Notes under the pieces: model-generated | The model's input: only the letters and a program-made list of their open reading frames with translations | Told to the model about the DNA's origin: nothing | Database searches by the model: none | Part shown: in pieces, positions 43,930 through 52,539 of the stretch | Layout: each line of letters opens with the position of its first letter | Numbering within the stretch: position 1 is the stretch's first letter | Position numbers and translations under genes: made by a program | Assembly: GCA_003168335.1 (NCBI GenBank) | Contig: PMSM01000011.1 | Location: forward strand, 223,001 to 287,000 | DNA: 64,000 nt | Reading direction: 5' to 3' | Source: Blastocatellia bacterium | Lineage (GTDB): Bacteria > Acidobacteriota > Blastocatellia > Pyrinomonadales > Pyrinomonadaceae

Positions 43930-45783
43930 ATGAGATTCGAGCGGGTGATAAGACATTCAACGAGCCCGCGTGGGCGAACGGAAGGGAATAGCCAAGCCCT
44001 GGCGCGCCTTCGGCGCTCTCTGTTGTTTGCCGTCTTCATTGCGTTCAATGTAAGCGCGAACGCGCAACAAACCGCACAACCAACGCCAACCCCGCGCACG
44101 GGTCGCTCTTATAGCACCGATGAATTGCCCAAGACGCCTCCTCCTTCCGGTCCACGGGCGCCATCAACGGTGACCTTCACTGATATCACGGCGGCGACAA
44201 AGATTGCTTTCAAACATGCCGGCTCGCCAACGTCGCTCAAATATCTGCTCGAGACGATGGGCGGCGGCGTGGCGATTTTTGACTACGACAACGATGGGCG
44301 GATGGACCTCTTCTTCACCAATGGAGCGCTCCTCAAGGACCCCATGACCAAAGGCATGATGCCGGACAAGAGCGATCCGAAATTCTGGAACCGGCTTTAT
44401 CACCAGAAAGCCGACGGCACCTTTGAAGATGTCACTGAGCGCGCTGGTTTGAAAGGCGAAGGTTTCAGCATGGGCGTCGCCACCGCCGATTACGATAACG
44501 ATGGATACGTGGATCTCTATGTGACTGGCTATGGTGAGAATCATCTCTACCACAACAACCGCGACGGCACCTTCGCGGACGTGACAAAGAAGCTGGGCGT
44601 TGCGGGCGGCGGATGGTCAACCAGCGCGGGCTGGATCGACTATGACCGCGACGGTCGTCTGGATCTATTCGTGGCGCGCTATCTCGATTGGGATTTTGAA
44701 AAAGGGGCGGCCCTCTGCGGCGACGCGCGAGGCACGCGAGCTTACTGTCATCCGGAAAATTTCAAGGGCGCCACCAACATTCTTTTTCATCAAAAGCCTG
44801 ACGGGTCGTTCGAAGATGTTAGCGTCAAGGCAGGGATCGCGGACCCGGACGGCAAAGCGCTCGGCATCGCCTTCGCTGATTTCGACAATGACGGTCTGAT
44901 GGACATCTTTGTGGCGAATGACAGCGTGCGCCAGTCGCTCTATCACAATAAGGGTGACGGGAGATTTGAAGACATCGCCGTTATGGCCGGCGCGGGTTAC
45001 GACGAAGATGGTAAGACATACGCCGGCATGGGCGTCGATGCGGCTGACTATGACAACGATGGATTTGCCGACGTTTTCATCACCACCCTTTCGTATCAGA
45101 CCTATCCGCTCTATCACAACAACGGCGATAGGAGCTTTACTTACGCGACGAAGCAAACCGCGGTTGGACAAATTACGCTGGCATATTCAGGCTGGGGCAC
45201 GCACTTTATTGATGCCGATAACGATGGACTGCGCGACATTTTCGTCGCCCAAAGTCACGTGCTGGACACGATTGAGTTGTCGACGGGCTATTTGAAATAC
45301 CGACAGCCTCCGCTCTTGATGCGCAACATGGGGAAGGAATTTACCAACGTTTCGGCCACCGCCGGTCCGGCGTTCAGCCTGCCCATAGTCGCCAGAGGCG
45401 CGGCTTTTGGCGATCTGAATAATGATGGTCAGATCGATATTGTTATTGGAGTCCTGAATGGCTCGCCGCTTGTCTTACGCAACAATGGAACAAAAAATCA
45501 CTGGGTTGGAATTCGGCTCGTGGGTTCGAAATCCAACCGCGACGGTCTGGGTGCGCGCGTGATCGTCTCGGACAGCAGTGGCCGTCGGCAAATCTTTGAC
45601 GCGTCGACAGCCGGTAGCTATCTGTCCGCAAGCGATCCCAGGATTATCGCGGGCCTGGGAAACGCAAGCGCAGTTCGCACAATAGAGGTCCACTGGCCCA
45701 GTGGCCGAACTCAGACGATAACGAATCCGGAACTCGATCGATACCTGACCATTAACGAGCGAGACGCGGCGAACGCAAAGTAG
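43930..45783 (+). CDS. CRTAC1-type exported FG-GAP / ASPIC-UnbV protein
   Basis: 617 residues. The ATG touches the nitrilase stop. The signal-like segment 'SLLFAVFIAFNVSANAQ' starts near residue 30, so a later start is possible. FG-GAP loops DYDNDGRMD, DYDNDGYVD, DYDRDGRLD and DFDNDGLMD form the propeller; the ASPIC/UnbV domain is 'NHWVGIRLVGSKSNRDGLG' with 'IEVHWPSGRTQT'. Similar over its length to the genes at 26092 and 46027. Role unknown, envelope or secreted. Confidence 0.88.
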   Translation: MRFERVIRHSTSPRGRTEGNSQALARLRRSLLFAVFIAFNVSANAQQTAQPTPTPRTGRSYSTDELPKTPPPSGPRAPSTVTFTDITAATKIAFKHAGSPTSLKYLLETMGGGVAIFDYDNDGRMDLFFTNGALLKDPMTKGMMPDKSDPKFWNRLYHQKADGTFEDVTERAGLKGEGFSMGVATADYDNDGYVDLYVTGYGENHLYHNNRDGTFADVTKKLGVAGGGWSTSAGWIDYDRDGRLDLFVARYLDWDFEKGAALCGDARGTRAYCHPENFKGATNILFHQKPDGSFEDVSVKAGIADPDGKALGIAFADFDNDGLMDIFVANDSVRQSLYHNKGDGRFEDIAVMAGAGYDEDGKTYAGMGVDAADYDNDGFADVFITTLSYQTYPLYHNNGDRSFTYATKQTAVGQITLAYSGWGTHFIDADNDGLRDIFVAQSHVLDTIELSTGYLKYRQPPLLMRNMGKEFTNVSATAGPAFSLPIVARGAAFGDLNNDGQIDIVIGVLNGSPLVLRNNGTKNHWVGIRLVGSKSNRDGLGARVIVSDSSGRRQIFDASTAGSYLSASDPRIIAGLGNASAVRTIEVHWPSGRTQTITNPELDRYLTINERDAANAK

Positions 45784-45819
45784 CACCGGCGCGGGTAGTT
45801 TGGTTGTGGCTCGCGCATC

Positions 45820-45898
45820 TTGGTACAGAACCGCTCGCGGTAGCGAGCGGGTAATCGCTCGTAAGACCCGCGTGCTACCGCAAGCGGGTCCGTACCAA
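45820..45898. repeat. Nested-palindrome intergenic element E
   Basis: 33-base arms begin TTGGTAC and end GTACCAA. Both hold an inner hairpin (CCGCTCGCggtaGCGAGCGG left; CCCGCgtgctaccgcaaGCGGG right). Half copies of the TACAGAACCGC part recur at 61004 and 63371. Confidence 0.75.
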
Positions 45899-46026
45899 TT
45901 TCTGTCTCCCGCTGTGGCTAAGGTTTGACACGCCCGAACTGGTTGCGTATTTTCGGGGTTGTCTCCGCGTCTGGTATCCCACTTAAGTTCGCGCTTAGAA
46001 TATCGGAAGTGATTCAAAGGAATTAT

Positions 46027-47856
46027 ATGAAGTTTCGGTTTCCAAAAGCTGTTGGTCTATTCGTTGTCCTCTGTGGGTTGAGTTCTTTTACGCTGTTCGG
46101 TCAAACGACGCCGAAGACTGAGCAGCAGGGGATGGGTGGGGTCAATACCGGTCCAACGGTGAACTACACCTCAAAACGTACGGCTGGCATCACAGATCCA
46201 AAAGCGCCGCTGGTCTTCGAAGACGTGGCCGAAAAGACGGCGCTGGTGAACTTCAAACATCGTTCCGGCACACCCGCAAAGGAGTACATCTTCGAAGTAC
46301 CGTCCGGCGGCGTAGCTATCTTTGATTACGACGGTGATGGTTTGCCGGATATCTACCTGGTAAACGGCTCGACTTTGCCTGCCTTGCTGGGAAAAGAAAA
46401 ACCACCGCGAGCTGCGCTGTATCACAATTTGGGCAACTGGAAATTCGAAGACGTGACAGACAAAGCCGGCGTGGGAAACGAACGTTGGGGCATGGGCGTC
46501 GCGGTGGGCGACTACGATAACGATGGCCGGCCTGATATTTACGTAACCAACTTCGGCGTCTCACGGCTTTACCATAACAACGGAGATGGCACATTTACTG
46601 ACGTGGCTGAAAAGGTTGGCGTCGCGCGCAAAGGCTGGAGCACGGGCGCTACCTGGGGCGATTATGACGGCGATGGCAGGTTGGATCTCTTCGTTCCCGG
46701 CTATCTTGAAATTGATCTCAACAATCTGCCGCGCAGTCCTGCCGAAGCAAACAAACCGGGAGGTGTGGGCCAGAACTTTTGCCAGTTTCGCGGCGCTCCG
46801 GTGATGTGTGGACCGCGGAGTCTGACCGGCGAGAGCGACACGCTGTATCATCAGAAGCCGGACGGAACTTTTGAAGATGTCAGTGTGAAGGCCGGGGTCA
46901 ACGACCCGCAGAAGTATTACGGATTCTCTTCGGCATTTGTGCAGGCCAACGAAGACAACCTGTTGGACCTGGTGGTGGTGAATGACTCGACGCCTAAGCA
47001 GTTCTACATTAACAAAGGTGACGGGACGTTTGAAGAAATTGGCTATCCATCAGGCGTCGCCTTGAACGAAAACGGTCGTGAGCAGGCCGGGATGGGGATC
47101 GCCATAGGCGATTATGACAACTCAGGTCGAATGAGTTTTCACATCACGAATTTTTCCGACGATTCCAACGTCCTCTATCACAACGATGGCGATTCCAACT
47201 TTACGGATGTTACCTTTCTTGCCGGGTTGGGCGAAATCACCCTGCCGTTTCTTGGTTGGGGCACGAGTTTCATAGATTTTGATAATGACAGCTGGTTGGA
47301 TCTGATCGTCGCCAACGGCCATGTTTATCCGGTCGTCGATGATCATCAATGGGGAACCAGCTATGCGCAGCAAGCTTTGCTTTTCCGGAATTTGAAAAAT
47401 GGCAAATTCGAGCGCGTGGGAGCTGCGCCCGGGAGCGGTCTGGCTTACCCATGGTGTGGGCGGGGCCTGGCCGTCGGCGATCTCGATGGTGATGGCAGAC
47501 TGGACGTGGTAATCAATAACGCCGATTCGAGACCCAGCCTATTGAGGAACGTCGCGACACCGGTTGGTCATTGGCTGGCCCTTCATTTGGTTGGAGACGT
47601 TGCCAAAAAGTCTCCACGCGACGCGATCGGGGCAAGCGTCTACGTCACCACCGGAAAGGTTCGCCAGCGGCAAGATGTGATAAGCGGTGGTAGCTATTCA
47701 TCGCAGAACGACACCACCCTGCACTTCGGTCTGGGCGCCGCGACAAACGTCGATAAAATTGAGATCAGATGGCCGGACGGCTCTAAGGAAACGATTCAGG
47801 TTCCGTCCGTGGACCGAAAATTCACGGTCATTGAAAACAAGGGCGTAAGCAAATAA
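46027..47856 (+). CDS. CRTAC1-type exported FG-GAP / ASPIC-UnbV protein
   Basis: 609 residues from ATG 46027, chosen because AAGGA lies just upstream and the signal peptide ('AVGLFVVLCGLSSFTLFGQ') begins there; the track's start adds 34 residues. FG-GAP loops DYDGDGLPD, DYDNDGRPD, DYDGDGRLD and DLDGDGRLD are clear; ASPIC/UnbV is at the C-terminus ('HWLALHLVGDVAKKSPRDAIG', shortened, and 'IEIRWPDGSKET'). Two cysteines near 'FCQFRGAPVMCG' may form a disulfide. Next to the multihaem cytochrome. Confidence 0.88.
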   Translation: MKFRFPKAVGLFVVLCGLSSFTLFGQTTPKTEQQGMGGVNTGPTVNYTSKRTAGITDPKAPLVFEDVAEKTALVNFKHRSGTPAKEYIFEVPSGGVAIFDYDGDGLPDIYLVNGSTLPALLGKEKPPRAALYHNLGNWKFEDVTDKAGVGNERWGMGVAVGDYDNDGRPDIYVTNFGVSRLYHNNGDGTFTDVAEKVGVARKGWSTGATWGDYDGDGRLDLFVPGYLEIDLNNLPRSPAEANKPGGVGQNFCQFRGAPVMCGPRSLTGESDTLYHQKPDGTFEDVSVKAGVNDPQKYYGFSSAFVQANEDNLLDLVVVNDSTPKQFYINKGDGTFEEIGYPSGVALNENGREQAGMGIAIGDYDNSGRMSFHITNFSDDSNVLYHNDGDSNFTDVTFLAGLGEITLPFLGWGTSFIDFDNDSWLDLIVANGHVYPVVDDHQWGTSYAQQALLFRNLKNGKFERVGAAPGSGLAYPWCGRGLAVGDLDGDGRLDVVINNADSRPSLLRNVATPVGHWLALHLVGDVAKKSPRDAIGASVYVTTGKVRQRQDVISGGSYSSQNDTTLHFGLGAATNVDKIEIRWPDGSKETIQVPSVDRKFTVIENKGVSK

Positions 47857-47925
47857 CCGTGGGCCACCGCAAGATTTTAGTCCCGGCTGGAAGGATGGCC
47901 GGGAGTTTCGGAAAGGATCTGGAAG

Positions 47926-50169
47926 ATGTTCTTCCGCGGAAAGAAGGTCTTGCCCGTTGCCGGTCTTGGTAATATGAGGCCGATGGCGAGGCTCACAAGT
48001 CTGATTTTGGTCGGGCTGGCCGCGCTGGTCTTCATTAAAGGTTGGCCGGTTAACGCAAATCCCGATAGCGCCGGCGATCAAAATACTTATGCGAGCGAGA
48101 TAGCCCGGACATACGACTTCAAATTCGGCCCGAATCCTTTTGCGCCCGGCAATGCCAGCACCACTACCGGGACATTTATTCCGGGCGACATGTTCGTGGC
48201 TTCCAAACGTTGCGGCCAATGTCATACCGATGCGCACGCTCAGTGGCGCCAGTCCGCGCACGGCAACGCTTTTCGTGAGCCCTTCTACCAAAAGAACGTT
48301 AAGGATCTGCAATCGCAGAAGGGAATTGAATTCACGCGTCACTGCGAGTCATGCCACAACCCGGCGGCGCTGTTTGCCGGCGCGCTGACAAAGAATTCGC
48401 ATGTCAAACGGCCTTTCGACGACGATGGAGTTTCCTGTATCGCCTGTCACTCGATTCAATCCGCCAACGGGCGCGGCATCGGCGGCTATGTGATGGGAGA
48501 GCCGGCGCTGCTGGTGAAAGAAGACGGTACCCGCATGCTCGCCGGCGTCACCGACCAGCAAGTCCTCGACGATATTCCGTCGCACCGGCGCGCAATGATG
48601 CGGCCGCTTTTGAAGACGCCCGAATTCTGTGGCGCGTGTCACAAGTCGCAGGTGCCACATGAGTTGAACGATTACAAATTCCTGCGCGCGTTCATGGTGT
48701 CGGACGAACTTCAGCAGTCGTCTTTTTCCAAAGAATCGCCGCATCCGTTCTACGTGCGCGATAAAGAGACCTGTAACTCGTGTCACATGAAGCGCGAGCC
48801 GGCGCCCCTCTTCGATGTTTCCGCCAAGCAGGGCACGCTCGTTTCGCACCGCTGGGCGGCGTCCAACACGGCCATCCCCACCTTCTATAAGTGGGCCCAG
48901 CAGTTGGACGCGGTAACGAAGTTTCTCGAAGATGACAAGCTCGGCGTTGACGTCTTTGCGATTCGGCGCAAACCCGCGGGCGCGAGTGCGGAAGAGTTCA
49001 TCGCGCCGGTCAATCGCAGCAGCTTCAAGATTGCCGGCGGCGATCGCCTCACCGCCGAAGTTGTGATCACCAACAAGAATATTGGCCACTCTTTCCCGCC
49101 GGAGCTGCGCGATTTTTACGAGGCCTTTGTCGAGTTCATGGTCAGTGACGACGCGGGCAAGATGCTTTATCGCTCGGGCTTCATCAAACCGGATGGTTAT
49201 CTGGACGAGTCGGCGCACAATTACAAGACTTATCTGGTCAAAGCCGACGGCACTTACAACGACAAGCATCACATTTGGCGCACGCGTGTCTTTGCCCAGA
49301 ACAACCAAATCAACTCAGGACGCTCGGATGTTGCGCGCTATCAGTTCATCGTCCCATCTGGTGCGTCCGGCGCGCTCCATCTGACGGCACGGGTTCGCTA
49401 CCGGCGATTCACCAGGGTGTTCAGCGACTATGCACTCGGAAAATCTGCGGACTACCCGATTGTGACCATGGCCGCTACCGAGTACGTGATGCGAATTGGC
49501 AATAATTCGGCCTGGCCAGCGAATCCGAATGATAAGACGGCCGTGCCTGATTGGCGACGCTGGAATAATTACGGCATCGCCCTGTTCGACCAGAGACAAT
49601 ACCCGCTGGCCATTGATGCATTTACCAGGACGGCAGAGTTGGATGAAAAGTATCGTTCGATGGCCCAGGTTAATCGCGCGATGGCCCACATCGAACTGGA
49701 GCAATACGACGAAGCGGCGAACATCCTCGCCGCCGTCGTTAAGGCAAATCCGACAAACATGCGAGCCCTGTTCCAGCAAGCGCGTATTTTCATGAAGCGA
49801 GGACAGTTGGACCAGGCCGAGAGCAACATCAGGCAAGTGCTCGCGGCTTTTCCGCGCGACCGCATTTCTTTGCAGCAGTTAGGCGAACTTTGCAAGATCA
49901 AGCGGGATTACCAGGGCGCCCTTGAATGCTTTGGAAAGATTTTGCAGATCGATCCGGAAGACCAGGGAGCGCATTACAACCTGATGTTGGTTTATCGCAA
50001 GCTGGGTCGAACTGAAGATGCGAAGCGTGAGGGAAAGATCTTTGCCGATCTTAAGGACGATCCTGGCGCGCTTTCGTTAGCCAACCAGTTTCTGCGCAAG
50101 CATCCCGAAATGAGCAATGAGAGCGTCTACTGGCACATTCACGATCTGAGCCGGACGCCCGGAGAATGA
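47926..50169 (+). CDS. Exported multihaem cytochrome c fused to TPR repeats
   Basis: 747 residues with a signal anchor ('LTSLILVGLAALVFIKGW'). Five CxxCH sites at C96, C140, C171, C235 and C283 (CGQCH, CESCH, CIACH, CGACH, CNSCH) resemble cytochrome c554-type clusters. A beta-rich middle region follows, then three to four TPR units from about 545 to the end ('ALFDQRQYPLAIDAFTRTAEL', shortened). It is probably a periplasmic electron-transfer protein that docks a partner via TPRs. ATGs at 47974 and 47983 are alternatives. The mono-haem cytochrome begins 25 bp downstream. Confidence 0.88.
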   Translation: MFFRGKKVLPVAGLGNMRPMARLTSLILVGLAALVFIKGWPVNANPDSAGDQNTYASEIARTYDFKFGPNPFAPGNASTTTGTFIPGDMFVASKRCGQCHTDAHAQWRQSAHGNAFREPFYQKNVKDLQSQKGIEFTRHCESCHNPAALFAGALTKNSHVKRPFDDDGVSCIACHSIQSANGRGIGGYVMGEPALLVKEDGTRMLAGVTDQQVLDDIPSHRRAMMRPLLKTPEFCGACHKSQVPHELNDYKFLRAFMVSDELQQSSFSKESPHPFYVRDKETCNSCHMKREPAPLFDVSAKQGTLVSHRWAASNTAIPTFYKWAQQLDAVTKFLEDDKLGVDVFAIRRKPAGASAEEFIAPVNRSSFKIAGGDRLTAEVVITNKNIGHSFPPELRDFYEAFVEFMVSDDAGKMLYRSGFIKPDGYLDESAHNYKTYLVKADGTYNDKHHIWRTRVFAQNNQINSGRSDVARYQFIVPSGASGALHLTARVRYRRFTRVFSDYALGKSADYPIVTMAATEYVMRIGNNSAWPANPNDKTAVPDWRRWNNYGIALFDQRQYPLAIDAFTRTAELDEKYRSMAQVNRAMAHIELEQYDEAANILAAVVKANPTNMRALFQQARIFMKRGQLDQAESNIRQVLAAFPRDRISLQQLGELCKIKRDYQGALECFGKILQIDPEDQGAHYNLMLVYRKLGRTEDAKREGKIFADLKDDPGALSLANQFLRKHPEMSNESVYWHIHDLSRTPGE

Positions 50170-50194
50170 GAGAAAGGATTGATCAGCGCCCGGA

Positions 50195-50608
50195 ATGAAT
50201 CCAAACGCGAAACGCCTGGTCTTAACTGGCCTGGTTCTTTTGCTGCCAGCACCCTTTGTTGTCGAATTAACGGTTACTCGAGCTGCACCGCCGCTGCGAC
50301 GTAAGGCCATAGCCCGACCTCGCAGTGGTCAACAAGTTGGGGACCTGTTCAGGAATAACTGCGCGCGTTGCCACGGTGCAGATGGGCGCGGGGATACGCC
50401 TCTTGGACACACATACAAGACTCCTGATTTCACAGATCCGGAGTGGTGGCAAAAGCATTCCAACATCACCACCAGCGCGAGCCTGGTCTCGATTGTGAGC
50501 CATGGCAAGGGTGGAATGCCGGCATTTGGTAAGAAACTTTCACACGCTGAGATCCGCCGGTTGGTCGGATATGTGCGGAGGTTCAAGAATCAAAAACCGT
50601 CTAACTAA
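50195..50608 (+). CDS. Small exported mono-haem cytochrome c
   Basis: 137 residues: signal peptide ('LVLTGLVLLLPAPFVVEL'), one haem site CARCH at 56-60, and a distal methionine in 'GKGGMPAFGKKLS'. A class I cytochrome c of the cbb3/c6-like shape. It follows the pentahaem protein by 25 bp and likely shuttles electrons to or from it in the periplasm. Confidence 0.88.
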   Translation: MNPNAKRLVLTGLVLLLPAPFVVELTVTRAAPPLRRKAIARPRSGQQVGDLFRNNCARCHGADGRGDTPLGHTYKTPDFTDPEWWQKHSNITTSASLVSIVSHGKGGMPAFGKKLSHAEIRRLVGYVRRFKNQKPSN

Positions 50609-50635
50609 TACTCGCCCTGGGCTTGCAAGTTTGGG

Positions 50636-52249
50636 ATGGATCATCTCACGGATCACCTGCGTACTCTCAGAGACTCATTGATGACCTTTCCCAGAGCCAG
50701 TGGCATCCTGCTTCACCCAACATCCCTGCCGGGTCGCTTCGGCATTGGCGACCTGGGCGTTGAGGCGTATCGCTTCGCGGATTTTCTCGTCGCCAGTGGT
50801 CAGAGTCTGTGGCAGGTTTTACCGTTGGGACCAACCGGCTACGGTGATTCGCCGTACGCATGCTATTCCGCGTTCGCCGGCAACACCCTGCTTATCAGTC
50901 CCGAAAGACTTTTCGAGGAAGGACTGCTGGCGAAAAATGACCTGGATGAGATCCCTTCCCTGCCAACTGAGCAGGTGGATTTTGAGCGAGTTCATCAGAG
51001 CAAGGACATCATCCTGGACAAAGCGTTTGCGCGTTATCAGCGCACGACCGATACCGAACTGCGCAGCGCCCTCGAGACATTCGCCGAGCAGAACGCTTCA
51101 TGGCTTGACGATTACGCGCTCTTTCGCGCGCTCAAGAGCGCGCACGGCGGCGTAGCCTGGCACGCATGGGAACGTTCGCTGGTCCGGCGCGAACCTGCCG
51201 CGCTGGCTCGAGCTGGCGAGGAACTCCACGACCAGGTCGAAGCGCATAAGTTCTTTCAGTTTTTGTTCTTCAGACAGTGGTTTGCGCTCAAGGCATATTG
51301 CAACGAGCGCGGCGTAAAGTTGATCGGTGACGTCCCGATCTTCGTGGCTCAGGATTCAGCCGATGTCTGGACCAATCCTGATCAGTTCAAGCTTGATCAA
51401 GACGGTCGTCCGATAGTTGTCGCCGGCGTGCCGCCGGATTATTTCAGCGCGACCGGACAATTCTGGGGTAACCCGCTTTACAATTGGGAACGCATGCTGG
51501 CCGATGGTTTCAGCTGGTGGATCGAACGCGTGCGCGCAACCTTGCAAACCGTCGATATCGCGCGCATCGATCACTTTCGCGGATTTGCTGCCTCCTGGGA
51601 GATTCCCGGGGGCGACAAAACGGCCGAGCGTGGCCGGTGGGTTGAAGCGCCGGGCCGGGAACTGTTCACCGCTATTCGCAGCGCGCTCGGCGAAATTCCG
51701 ATCATCGCTGAAGATCTGGGTGTTATTACGCCTGACGTTGAGAAGCTGCGGGACGACTTCGGTTTTCCCGGCATGCGCATCCTGCAGTTTGCTTTTAGCA
51801 GCGACACGAAGAATGTCGATCTGCCGCACAGCTATCACGGAAACGTCGTCGTCTACACCGGCACGCACGACAATGACACGACGGTTGGCTGGTTCAATAG
51901 TGTCGCCGGCGCGGGTTCCACACGAAGCGAGGCGCAGATCAGCGCCGAAAGAAATTTCTGCCTGGAATACCTGAATACCGACGGCCATGAGATCCACTGG
52001 GACTTTATTCGCGCCGTGCTGGCTTCAGTGGCCGACACGGCAATTGTGCCGTTGCAGGATTTGCTCGGACTTGGAACTGAGGCGCGCATGAATCTGCCCA
52101 ACAGTACCAAAGGCAATTGGACCTGGCGATTTCAGGACGCGGCCTTGACTGCAGCTCAGACCCGTCGACTCAGACATATGACCGACATTTATGGTCGCAT
52201 CCGCAGGCATGAAGTCGAAAGCATTAAGTTGGATCCGAACACAGCATGA
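50636..52249 (+). CDS. malQ: 4-alpha-glucanotransferase (amylomaltase, GH77)
   Basis: 537 residues, or 522 if ATG 50681 ('MTFPRASGILLHPTSLPG') is used; the N-terminal extension is unusual, so the inner start is plausible. 'GRFGIGDLGVEAYRF' opens the barrel. The nucleophile aspartate is in 'ARIDHFRGF', the acid/base glutamate in 'IIAEDLGVI', and the stabilising aspartate in 'TGTHDNDT'. It transfers alpha-1,4-glucan chains between maltodextrins in the cytoplasm, feeding glycogen or maltose metabolism. It pairs with the GH31 gene downstream. Confidence 0.95.
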   Translation: MDHLTDHLRTLRDSLMTFPRASGILLHPTSLPGRFGIGDLGVEAYRFADFLVASGQSLWQVLPLGPTGYGDSPYACYSAFAGNTLLISPERLFEEGLLAKNDLDEIPSLPTEQVDFERVHQSKDIILDKAFARYQRTTDTELRSALETFAEQNASWLDDYALFRALKSAHGGVAWHAWERSLVRREPAALARAGEELHDQVEAHKFFQFLFFRQWFALKAYCNERGVKLIGDVPIFVAQDSADVWTNPDQFKLDQDGRPIVVAGVPPDYFSATGQFWGNPLYNWERMLADGFSWWIERVRATLQTVDIARIDHFRGFAASWEIPGGDKTAERGRWVEAPGRELFTAIRSALGEIPIIAEDLGVITPDVEKLRDDFGFPGMRILQFAFSSDTKNVDLPHSYHGNVVVYTGTHDNDTTVGWFNSVAGAGSTRSEAQISAERNFCLEYLNTDGHEIHWDFIRAVLASVADTAIVPLQDLLGLGTEARMNLPNSTKGNWTWRFQDAALTAAQTRRLRHMTDIYGRIRRHEVESIKLDPNTA

Positions 52250-52467
52250 AGCGAGCACTACCACGATTGCTAAGATCGCTCTTTGTCGCGGCCCTCTTAT
52301 TCGCCGGCGTTTTGTCTGCGGCGGTATTGGTCTGGTCTCTGTCTAATTCAGGACAAACGGACACTGCTCCTCACGATGGTGGAAGTTGGCACAGCCTGGG
52401 CTTCGCTTGTGTCGATGCCGTACGCAATTCTTTCGGGGGAGTTGCCGCCAGCGCGCCTGGGGTTTAG
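52246..52467 (+). CDS. Possible 73-residue hypothetical with signal peptide, overlapping malQ stop
   Basis: ATGA overlap with malQ. 'LFVAALLFAGVLSAAVLVWSL' is a plausible signal or membrane span. The rest is serine and glycine-rich and matches no family. It may be a coupled small membrane protein or chance. No strong RBS. Confidence 0.3.
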   Translation: MKRALPRLLRSLFVAALLFAGVLSAAVLVWSLSNSGQTDTAPHDGGSWHSLGFACVDAVRNSFGGVAASAPGV

Positions 52468-52539
52468 CGCGCACGAACTATCTGTTTAGCCGGCGGCCTT
52501 TGCCGCCGGCCACCATCGAGATCAAGCTTCAGGAGCCTC

